Assembly: GCA_937998305.1 (NCBI GenBank) | Contig: CALLDL010000120.1 | Location: 1-64,000, forward strand | DNA from: an uncultured Desulfobacterales bacterium | GTDB lineage: Bacteria > Desulfobacterota > Desulfobacteria > Desulfobacterales > UBA11574 | DNA length: 64,000 nt | Direction: 5' to 3' | Shown: one piece after another, positions 1 through 5,826 of the stretch | How positions within the stretch are numbered: position 1 is the stretch's first letter | Layout: every line of letters begins with the position of its first letter | Position numbers and translations under genes: made by a program | The notes under the pieces: model-generated | What the model was told of the DNA's origin: nothing | What the model saw: the letters and a program-made list of their open reading frames with translations, nothing else | The model's database searches: none

Positions 1-3
1 ATT

Positions 4-38
4 TCACCCCTCACCATCACACGAATAGAGAGGGGTGA
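4..38. repeat. Hairpin-forming inverted repeat
   Basis: TCACCCCTC at 4-12 pairs perfectly with GAGGGGTGA at 30-38 across a 17-base loop. No T-tract follows on the + strand. It may be the 3' end of a transcript entering the window, or part of a dispersed element cut by the window edge. Confidence 0.4.
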
Positions 39-170
39 GCCATGTAGGATGGAAACAAAACGAAAGATTATTTTAGCCTTAGGTTTAAAATTATCAGATA
101 GTAACAAAGTTTTTCATTAGGTTAAAGAGTTATATTAAATATCAAAGAGCATATTAACGGATTAATGATC

Positions 171-290
171 ATGAAACTAGTAATTATCTTATTATTTGTC
201 ATCGTAATGATAGCTATTTTGTTGCAGTGTATACGGTCAATGCTTTACAGTGTCAGTGTAGACTATTTCCCCGGTATAAAGGATTTATGA
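171..290 (+). CDS. Possible 39-residue membrane peptide
   Basis: An ATG-started frame of 39 codons ends in TGA. The first 20 residues are almost entirely hydrophobic (start MKLVIILLF), followed by a short polar tail, so the product would be a single-pass membrane peptide. There is no clear Shine-Dalgarno sequence and no recognisable family. It stands alone in an otherwise gene-free stretch (1-943), so it may be chance. Confidence 0.2.
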   Translation: MKLVIILLFVIVMIAILLQCIRSMLYSVSVDYFPGIKDL

Positions 291-375
291 CACATCTTGA
301 CATATCACCACGTGGTATTATTTTTTAGACATTAGGTTGAAAATATATTTCTTCATTACCCAACCTCCTTAATGA

Positions 376-409
376 CCCCTGAGAGAGCGGCAACTCTTAG
401 GGGTTCTTT
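376..409 (+). terminator. Rho-independent terminator-like hairpin
   Basis: CCCCTGAGAG at 376-385 pairs with CTCTTAGGGG at 394-403 (ten pairs, one G-T wobble) and is followed by TTCTTTATT. No convincing gene lies just upstream, so it may end a transcript of the small frame at 171-290 or of something left of the window. Confidence 0.5.
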
Positions 410-561
410 ATTACCAAAGTTGCCGGTCCTCTCTCCCTGTTTAAATACATCTTTGCATACCACATTGTGATATTATTCGCGTTAAGATTTTGAGTGTATA
501 TGCCGATATCTTAAAAGAGGGATTTGGATTCTTATTTCTCTCCCTTTTTATCCCCTTGATT

Positions 562-606
562 AACCCCCGAAAATCGTGGGAGGCTACCTTACGTTTTCGG
601 GGGTTT
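562..606. terminator. GC-rich hairpin, terminator-like
   Basis: AACCCCCGAAAA at 562-573 pairs with TTTTCGGGGGTT at 594-605, twelve perfect pairs around a 20-base loop. The right arm resembles the TTTTCGGGGGTTTGC core of the repeats at 1591-1717 and 3185-3300. The rest of 607-807 shows no gene, RNA or repeat that I can recognise. Confidence 0.45.
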
Positions 607-807
607 CCTATTCACAGGACAAGCCCAAAAATCATCCCTTTGTTTTTGCATTGAACCAATTTGATATCACAATATCGTCTATAGTCCAGATACTGGCACC
701 CATTAAAAGGCCCCTGTCAAGAGAAAACACCTCTCCTTTCCATCGAAACTCTTAATTCATTGCTACTGCAATGTGACATATTCACATCAGAATTATTACG
801 CAATACT

Positions 808-854
808 ATGTAAATAATGTAATAATTTTTATGTAATTTGCCCCACAATTACAT
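808..854 (+). promoter_or_regulatory. Cluster of ATGTAAT boxes, putative activator site
   Basis: ATGTAA-type boxes occur at 808-814, 817-823 and 831-837, with the inverse ATTACAT at 848-854, the last two forming a 7-10-7 inverted repeat. The cluster ends 89 bases before the -24 element of the sigma-54-type promoter at 944-959. A similar cluster sits 95 bases before the second such promoter at 23790, which argues for an enhancer-binding-protein site. The identity of the activator is inferred: PEP-CTERM genes elsewhere are controlled by the sigma-54 regulator PrsR. Confidence 0.55.
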
Positions 855-943
855 AGTTTTTTCTATGAGTTTGCATACCTATTTTTCATCAAATTTATAT
901 TAACCATTTGATAAATCTATTATTAATAGACAACTTATTATTT

Positions 944-959
944 TTGCACGATTGTTGCA
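944..959 (+). promoter_or_regulatory. Sigma-54 (RpoN) type -24/-12 promoter
   Basis: TTGCACGATTGTTGCA matches the RpoN consensus TGGCACGNNNNTTGCW at all fixed positions except the second, with exact spacing between the -24 and -12 elements. Transcription would start near 970, giving a leader of about 90 bases before the PEP-CTERM gene at 1059. Confidence 0.7.
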
Positions 960-1058
960 TAATTATAGATTAATAAGTGTATTTATGCGTCCAAAAAAAA
1001 GCCAAACTGAAGACTTTGAATTATTATATTTGCATTTTTATAATAAAAGAGGAAAGGG

Positions 1059-1304
1059 ATGAAGAAATTATTTATGGTTTTATTTGTTGTGATTATGTTT
1101 TTTGGAATTGTAGGCTGCCCTTCGCCTGATGATGGGGGAACCACATCAAGCTTTAAATTAGCAACTTCAACACTAGTTGCTTCTGCTGATGGAACTTTAA
1201 CCGGAGATGCTCCTCTCGCAACACCTGAGCCTGCTACACTTTTTTTGCTGGGCACTGGCTTAGTTGGTCTTGCAGGATTAGGACGCAAAAGATTTAAAAA
1301 GTAG
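1059..1304 (+). CDS. Short PEP-CTERM protein with lipoprotein-like signal peptide
   Basis: The 81-residue product has a hydrophobic signal segment ending in IVGC (residues about 17-20, a lipobox), a low-complexity Ser/Thr/Ala linker of about 34 residues, and a typical PEP-CTERM tail: PEP motif (TPEPAT), hydrophobic segment and basic end (RKRFKK). PEP-CTERM tails are known to be processed by exosortase in the inner membrane of bacteria that make exopolysaccharide. The start has the Shine-Dalgarno GAGGAAAGG. A sigma-54-type promoter lies upstream and an Arg-rich 49-residue gene follows after two codons. A shorter paralogue is at 24062. The function of the passenger is unknown. Confidence 0.85.
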   Translation: MKKLFMVLFVVIMFFGIVGCPSPDDGGTTSSFKLATSTLVASADGTLTGDAPLATPEPATLFLLGTGLVGLAGLGRKRFKK

Positions 1305-1310
1305 TTGGGT

Positions 1311-1460
1311 ATGAATCGAATATTGACCGATAATGGAGGAAGACGTTTAGGTATTGAAAGGCGTCAATTCTCTTATGATTTTCACATTCCTGAACGCAGA
1401 TCTGGAAAGGAACGGCGAAGCGGACTCGATAGAAGGCTAAAACCAAGAACATCAGAATAA
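1311..1460 (+). CDS. Arg-rich 49-residue protein linked to PEP-CTERM gene
   Basis: Too short for usual gene calling, but supported by conservation: a 49-residue homologue lies at 24257-24406, also directly behind a PEP-CTERM gene, with about 32 of 49 residues identical by eye. Conserved features are an RR-x-G-xx-RRQFSY block and HIPERRSGKERR followed by DRRLK. The frame is the same as that of the PEP-CTERM gene and begins two codons after its TAG stop; ATG at 1311 (or TTG at 1305) is the likely start. The product would be strongly basic and soluble. Nucleic-acid or phosphate binding is a guess from charge only. A terminator follows at 1477. Confidence 0.7.
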   Translation: MNRILTDNGGRRLGIERRQFSYDFHIPERRSGKERRSGLDRRLKPRTSE

Positions 1461-1476
1461 CAAAAATTATTTTAAC

Positions 1477-1508
1477 AGGCAGGATCAGCTAATGGCTCTG
1501 CCTTTTTA
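1477..1508 (+). terminator. Terminator of the first PEP-CTERM/Arg-rich module
   Basis: AGGCAG at 1477-1482 pairs with CTGCCT at 1498-1503, with an inner AGC/GCT pair, followed by TTTTT. The second module ends in a closely similar hairpin at 24425-24454. Confidence 0.7.
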
Positions 1509-1590
1509 ATATCCATATCCTGTAGTTTGAGGTTTTAGAACCTATTGCATGTATCTGCTATGTATCTTGAGTTCTGAAGCTGGAAAAAAA

Positions 1591-1717
1591 TTTGTGATAT
1601 CGTTTTTCAATAAGGGCAAATCCATTTTCGGGGGTTTGCTTTTTTTGCATTTCTGTAAGAAATAAGATATATGTATTTGAAATTGAGATGCTTGGACCTG
1701 TTGTTTTGGCAAGAAAT
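1591..1717. repeat. Dispersed repeat, copy A (with terminator-like core)
   Basis: About 125 bp running from TTTGTGATATCG through a GGGCAAATCC...GGGGGTTTGC imperfect hairpin and a T-run, then GCATTTCTGTAAGAAATA, GATATAT and a CTTGGACCTGTTG...GGCAAGA end. Copies B (2421-2548) and C (3185-3300) share these blocks in the same order. The three copies separate single orphan genes. Confidence 0.7.
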
Positions 1718-1856
1718 CACAACTTCCCCTCTTCTAAATCTCCCCAAAAAATAATACCTATAATTGACATTTATTCCTTCGTGAATATTTATGTGCACAT
1801 AATGAATTATTTTTATTTCACAAATTCCAAGAAAGATAATTCGTCAGGAGAAAAAA

Positions 1857-2348
1857 ATGGAAATAATTAAAAAATATAGATTCCTAAGTGTTTTTTTAAT
1901 TGCCCTTATTATCTACAGCTGTGCTTCATGGCAAAAGAACTACGGAAAACTCAGAATTTTACCTGAAAGCCGGAACGAAGTGACCATTCAAAATCTAATA
2001 GACAAATGGAATGATTATAACATTTATTATTCAGACATATATGAAGGATACAACCCTCGAGCAGCTCTGGGGATCATGTTCGATCCGAAAAATAATGAAA
2101 CAACACTGGTGGGTGATCGCTGGAAAAAGGTCAAGGATCAGAAAGATTTGATAGAGATGACCAAGTGGATTTATTCGAACACTCAGTATGAACCTTGGCT
2201 CAACGAGATTTTAGGGCCAGATGGAAAATTTTATGGCTATCTCTATTATTCATATGGATTTGTAACCCTTAAAGTTGTTGATGATAAAACGATGTTTGTG
2301 TTTAACTTAGAGGAACCTCGTGAAAAGGAAAATCGAATCTTCCATTGA
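1857..2348 (+). CDS. Putative lipoprotein, function unknown
   Basis: The 163-residue protein begins with a basic N-terminus and hydrophobic segment ending in a lipobox-like IYSC (cysteine near residue 22), so it is probably a lipid-anchored envelope protein. The remainder is rich in Tyr, Trp, Asn and Asp, with no motif I recognise. ATG at 1857 is supported by AGGAG nine bases upstream. It stands alone between repeat copies A and B, and the B copy supplies its terminator. Low GC and lack of linked genes suit an accessory gene. Confidence 0.7.
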   Translation: MEIIKKYRFLSVFLIALIIYSCASWQKNYGKLRILPESRNEVTIQNLIDKWNDYNIYYSDIYEGYNPRAALGIMFDPKNNETTLVGDRWKKVKDQKDLIEMTKWIYSNTQYEPWLNEILGPDGKFYGYLYYSYGFVTLKVVDDKTMFVFNLEEPREKENRIFH

Positions 2349-2420
2349 TTAGATATAAATTCTCAATTCGGAACTTGCGATCACTGCTATTAAAACACAA
2401 GTATCATATCTAAAAAAAAT

Positions 2421-2548
2421 TGTTGTGATATCGTTTTTCAATAAGGGCAAATCCATTTCACCGGGTTTGCCCTTTTTTGCATTTTTGTAAGAAATACGAT
2501 ATATTACCGGGAATTGAGATGCTTGAACCTGTGTTTATGGCAAGATAC
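2421..2548. repeat. Dispersed repeat, copy B
   Basis: Shares TTGTGATATCGTTTTTCAAT, AAGGGCAAATCC, the T-run, GCATTT.TGTAAGAAATA, GATATAT and CTTGAACCTGTGTTTATGGCAAGATAC with copies A and C. It contains a strong intrinsic terminator at 2443-2478. Confidence 0.75.
2443..2478 (+). terminator. Rho-independent terminator after the 163-residue lipoprotein gene
   Basis: AAGGGCAAATCC at 2443-2454 pairs with GGGTTTGCCCTT at 2463-2474 (one T-G wobble) and is followed by six T residues. It is the best-formed version of the hairpin found in all three copies of the repeat. Confidence 0.85.
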
Positions 2549-2686
2549 ATGTAATTTACAGAAAAGCGTATTTCACACTCAGAAAAAGCTCTATACAAGC
2601 AAACATTCCCTGCATGTCCCTCTTTCAAAATAACCAGCCATGCTCTTAACAGAAAGAGGTGTTCTGTAAAGAGTAGAGAGATCACC

Positions 2687-3115
2687 ATGAAGCTTAAAGG
2701 AAAAATAAAGGTATTTGTTCTAATTATAGTAAGTTTATTAGCTGGTTTTTACTTTTATCAAAAGTGGACATCCGAAATCCTCTGGGGAATATTTTTTGTT
2801 ATTATATTTGTTGCGGTACCGATTTTGATAGTGGTAACCATGAGGCTCTGGACGAGGTGTCCTCGGTGCCGCAGATACGGAGCAATACAAAAAATAGGTG
2901 CGGAACTTAAGAAAAAAGGAATCGATCCCGATCTACCTCCAGACCATCCCATTTGGAAAAAAGAAGAAACATCTTTAGATTTATCCATAGATTTATACGA
3001 TCTATTTTGCCGTTACTGGTGCAAGTATTGTAACTTTGAGTGGGAAGAAAAACCGCCACCCAGTTACAGATTCGATTCGCCACCACCCCCGTATGAGACC
3101 GGAAGGGAGGATTGA
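2687..3115 (+). CDS. Membrane protein with a C-terminal zinc-ribbon-like Cys cluster
   Basis: The 142-residue protein has two hydrophobic segments (about residues 8-24 and 31-52) followed by a soluble part. CPRC near residue 58 and CRYWCKYC near residue 108 form two CxxC pairs that could bind zinc; the tail is Pro-rich. The start ATG at 2687 overlaps an AGAGATCACC leader with weak Shine-Dalgarno character. I recognise no family. It lies between repeat copies B and C as the only gene. Confidence 0.6.
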   Translation: MKLKGKIKVFVLIIVSLLAGFYFYQKWTSEILWGIFFVIIFVAVPILIVVTMRLWTRCPRCRRYGAIQKIGAELKKKGIDPDLPPDHPIWKKEETSLDLSIDLYDLFCRYWCKYCNFEWEEKPPPSYRFDSPPPPYETGRED

Positions 3116-3184
3116 CATCATACTACATTCTCACTTCACTCTCTATTTCTGATATTCTTTGATCTGAAACTTTAACCCCAGATT

Positions 3185-3300
3185 TTGTATATCATAAGGG
3201 CAAATTCTTTTTCGGGGGTTTGCTTTTTTGCATTTCTGTAAAAAATAAGATATATGTACTGGAAATTGAGGTGCTTGAACCTGTTGTACTGGCAAGATAT
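3185..3300. repeat. Dispersed repeat, copy C
   Basis: Shares ATAAGGGCAAAT, TTTTCGGGGGTTTGCTTTTT, GCATTTCTGTAAAAAATAAG, ATATGTA and CTTGAACCTGTTGTACTGGCAAGATA with copies A and B. It terminates the + strand gene 2687-3115 and also forms the 3' end of the minus-strand Lgt-like gene, whose last 40 or so codons are read from it. Confidence 0.7.
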
Positions 3301-4379
3301 TTCAAGAAAAAAGCAGGATATAATTTTTGTGATATCATCGGTGAGAAGGACTTTTTTCGAAGAAGATACTTATCCGTTTCTGTTGCATTTGATGTATTCG
3401 TCATATCTGCTGCTTCTATTTTGGGATACAGAATAGAGTAATTTAATCCGTCATGACGTTTCCCGTAGCGCTTTGGAATATCCTGGGTCCAATCACTTGG
3501 AATAATAGTTGGAAATAATAAAAGAATAATGAACACAACCCGTTTGAGGTTCAGCAATCGCGAGGATTCTATTCTCTGTGGACCCGTCGATACAGATGGT
3601 ATTGAATCATCCTCACCGCGTTGGGCCTTTCTGTAAAACCAAAACAGCATTACAATACCCAGCATCGTCATGAGAAGGTTGAATTCCTGGCCCGGAGGGA
3701 AGCCGTATAATTCAGTTCTGTATTCTCGGAAAAAATCTATAGGTATTCGAAGGAAACCATACCATAGTATAAACTGCGCCATGATAACTCCACGAGGCGG
3801 TTTATGTTTTCTTATCAGCAGCAGGAGTGGGATAAGCATGATGTTTTTTAAGCCATCGTATAGTACTACGGCATGTCGAAAACCTTCAGCATCCGGGAAT
3901 CGTACCGCCCACCATACGTCCGTAACACTGCCCACAATTTGGCCGTCTATAAAGTTTCCGATCCGGGCAATTCCCATAACGGCAGCGCCGGCAATTGCCA
4001 ATACATCAGCAACCGCGAGGAAGCTTTTTCTATAAACTTGACAAAATAGCACCATGCCGAGAATGCCGCCAAGAAGAATTCCATGGGTTGACATACCTCC
4101 CAGCCAAACCGCTGGTATGTGCAAAAGGTGAGAGCCGTAATATTCCCACTCGTAAAAAATTACCTCCACCATACGGCCACAAAGCAAAACACCAATGGCC
4201 ATGAAAAGGGTCAGGCTGTAAACTTCGTTTAAGCTCATTTCGAGTTGCTTGCGCGTTCTTTTTAACCAGAAGAAAACTTCGAGGAACCCGACTGTAAAAC
4301 TGGTTCCATAGAACCAGAGATAAAAGCCCCCGACTTTTGCATATATGGGATCTATATTATGTATGAATGGTCCGGGCAT
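3192..4379 (-). CDS. Lgt-like prolipoprotein diacylglyceryl transferase family protein
   Basis: The 395-residue multi-pass membrane protein shows Lgt hallmarks: a STHGILLGG segment near residue 100 (the His of the family), ARIGNFIDGQ near residue 140, corresponding to the GRIGNFINGE signature, and a C-terminal RIPIDFFRE block near residue 210. Lgt transfers diacylglycerol from phosphatidylglycerol to the lipobox Cys of prolipoproteins. The usual length is about 260-290 residues. Here an extra hydrophobic segment (about 282-296) is followed by a tail read from repeat copy C, so the natural end was probably altered by the repeat. A 36-residue membrane peptide gene sits 9 bases upstream. It may be a paralogue rather than the housekeeping Lgt. 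Confidence 0.75.
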   Translation of the reverse strand: MPGPFIHNIDPIYAKVGGFYLWFYGTSFTVGFLEVFFWLKRTRKQLEMSLNEVYSLTLFMAIGVLLCGRMVEVIFYEWEYYGSHLLHIPAVWLGGMSTHGILLGGILGMVLFCQVYRKSFLAVADVLAIAGAAVMGIARIGNFIDGQIVGSVTDVWWAVRFPDAEGFRHAVVLYDGLKNIMLIPLLLLIRKHKPPRGVIMAQFILWYGFLRIPIDFFREYRTELYGFPPGQEFNLLMTMLGIVMLFWFYRKAQRGEDDSIPSVSTGPQRIESSRLLNLKRVVFIILLLFPTIIPSDWTQDIPKRYGKRHDGLNYSILYPKIEAADMTNTSNATETDKYLLRKKSFSPMISQKLYPAFFLKYLASTTGSSTSISSTYILFFTEMQKSKPPKKNLPL

Positions 4380-4388
4380 TGTGTGTGC

Positions 4389-4499
4389 CTATATGTTCCC
4401 AAAGCGATATCCATCGAAATAAAAAAACAAAGCGATAGCTGAAAAGATTAGTATGAAAAACTCAAAGATATTGGCATTTATTGGTATTCTTTTTTTCAT
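4389..4499 (-). CDS. 36-residue membrane peptide upstream of the Lgt-like gene
   Basis: ATG at 4499 opens a 36-codon frame ending in TAG at 4389. It is preceded by AGAGGA with eight bases of spacing, a good ribosome site. The peptide has a basic start (MKKRIPIN), one hydrophobic segment of about 20 residues and a short polar end (FDGYRFGNI), so it is a likely single-pass membrane peptide. The stop is 9 bases before the Lgt-like ATG, so the two are probably cotranscribed and translationally coupled. Function is unknown. Confidence 0.6.
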   Translation of the reverse strand: MKKRIPINANIFEFFILIFSAIALFFYFDGYRFGNI

Positions 4500-5150
4500 T
4501 GTTAAAATCCTCTAATAGTAATTTTGAACCAATAAATAGCAACTCTCATACCAAAAATGGCAATATCCGTTACATTGTAATTTTAATGTTTTAGTAAATA
4601 TCTATATAGGGATGGCTTAAAAGGATATATTGCTGTAATTTCATCAGGATATGTTTTAGGTTGGAAATAAAATTCAAAATAACAAATTATTATGTTTTGT
4701 TTAACGCAACAGAATCAGTTAGGGAAGAAGTTATCAGAAGGGAGCAACAAAGGTTGACGTCGTCTCTATTATTTTAATTAACTTTCATAATATCAATTAA
4801 TTGAATGATTAAAAAAAGGTTTACAATGCAAAAAAAGTTGCACCGTTTCGGGGAGATGTTAATTGAATTGGTTAGTCGTTTTTATAGTGTTACTCCAGTT
4901 GCGATATTGTAAACGTATGTGATATTTACTTGAACCTGTGTTTACTGCTATGTATCCACCATTTTGACAACGTTTCAATTTGTTGTGATATCATACGCCA
5001 AAATTGAACTGGCATGTGATGTATTGATCCACCTGACGATTCTGTCAAATCAAATTTAGGTCTGGATCAATAATCAGACACCGCATGAAGTTTTTTCAAT
5101 GCTATTTTTGGTGCACTTGCAACTTGAATTCATCTTTTTAGAATAAAATG
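4500..5150. other. Gene-free AT-rich interval
   Basis: No frame with a plausible start and ribosome site is evident. It probably contains the promoter of the minus-strand 36-residue/Lgt-like pair. The stretch 4915-5000 has fragments of the A/B/C repeat family (ACTTGAACCTGTGTTTACTG and TTGTTGTGATATCAT), suggesting a decayed fourth copy. Confidence 0.5.
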
Positions 5151-5208
5151 AAAAAGCGAATAGCCTTTTTTACGACCATCCGCTTTTAAACAATAGGTTG
5201 CAACGAAT

Positions 5209-5294
5209 CTATTTGTGCGGCGCAGGTGCCGGAGATTTTGTCGCTGTCTTTTTCGCTTTTAGTGCTGCGATGTGTTTATCCACAACATCTATTT
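5209..5294 (-). pseudogene. 3' relic of the Lys/Ala-rich membrane protein gene
   Basis: Read on the minus strand, 5294-5209 encodes IDVVDKHIAALKAKKTATK followed by SPAPAPHK and a stop. This matches the C-terminus of the intact gene at 13037-14227 (AVVDKHIAALKAKKTATKSP). A degraded copy of that gene's terminator (AAGCG...CATCCGCTTTT) lies at 5152-5196. Similarity stops abruptly near 5295, just before the stop codon of the 171-residue gene. The relic and the intact gene bracket the whole RHS locus. Confidence 0.8.
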
Positions 5295-5304
5295 TTTTCC
5301 CACA

Positions 5305-5820
5305 TTATGACTTCTTGAGGGATTCTCGTAAATCTTTATCTGTTACAAGTAAAAAGCTTAGAGGGCCCCAGTGAATTTTCCTTATCTTATTAAGGCAATT
5401 CAGAAGTTCCTTATTTTGTAAGTCATTGTAGAGAATCTTCTTTTCTTCGAGAAGAAATGTAATGTGAAAATTGACGATTATGTTTTTAATATCATCAAAT
5501 GTGCTAGAGATTATATCTCCAGACCTATTCATATAAAACCGTAATTGACGAGATTTGAAATCAATGTTTATTTTATACGCACTTTTCTTGAGAAGCTTTT
5601 CCACGCAGTAATATAATAAGCATAAGAGTAATATTGCACAGATCGTAACTATAATATTTAAATTTCCTTTATATACAGCAAGTACTATAATGAGTATAGT
5701 AAGTATAAGAAATTTTCCTAAATGCTTGATCACAAAAATATATCCTGCGGAGTGAGAGAAGCTATACGTTCCCTTAAATTCGTTTTCTTTAATCATTTCT
5801 TTCACTTGTGCGATAAGCAA
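5305..5820 (-). CDS. Small membrane protein behind the RHS gene, possible immunity protein
   Basis: The 171-residue product has two adjacent hydrophobic segments (about 34-48 and 55-70) and a soluble C-terminal half of alternating beta-strand-like character, reminiscent of small bacterial PH-like membrane proteins, though I cannot assign a family. The start is uncertain: TTG at 5820 or ATG at 5796; neither has a strong ribosome site. It begins 6 bases after the RHS stop codon, the position where RHS and other polymorphic-toxin genes usually carry a cognate immunity gene. Immunity is inferred from position only. Its 3' end lies against the relic at 5209-5294. Confidence 0.6.
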   Translation of the reverse strand: MLIAQVKEMIKENEFKGTYSFSHSAGYIFVIKHLGKFLILTILIIVLAVYKGNLNIIVTICAILLLCLLYYCVEKLLKKSAYKINIDFKSRQLRFYMNRSGDIISSTFDDIKNIIVNFHITFLLEEKKILYNDLQNKELLNCLNKIRKIHWGPLSFLLVTDKDLRESLKKS

Positions 5821-5826
5821 ATCTCA

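Noticed and set aside
376-409. TPP riboswitch suggested by CTGAGAG
   Set aside because: Only a simple terminator hairpin is present; the other conserved thi-box segments are missing.
983-1288. Opposite-strand frame over the first PEP-CTERM gene
   Set aside because: A shadow of the PEP-CTERM coding sequence; Pro-rich product without ribosome site.
1591-3300. Integron cassette array
   Set aside because: No GTTRRRY/RYYYAAC core sites or integrase were found; the repeats are built around intrinsic terminators.
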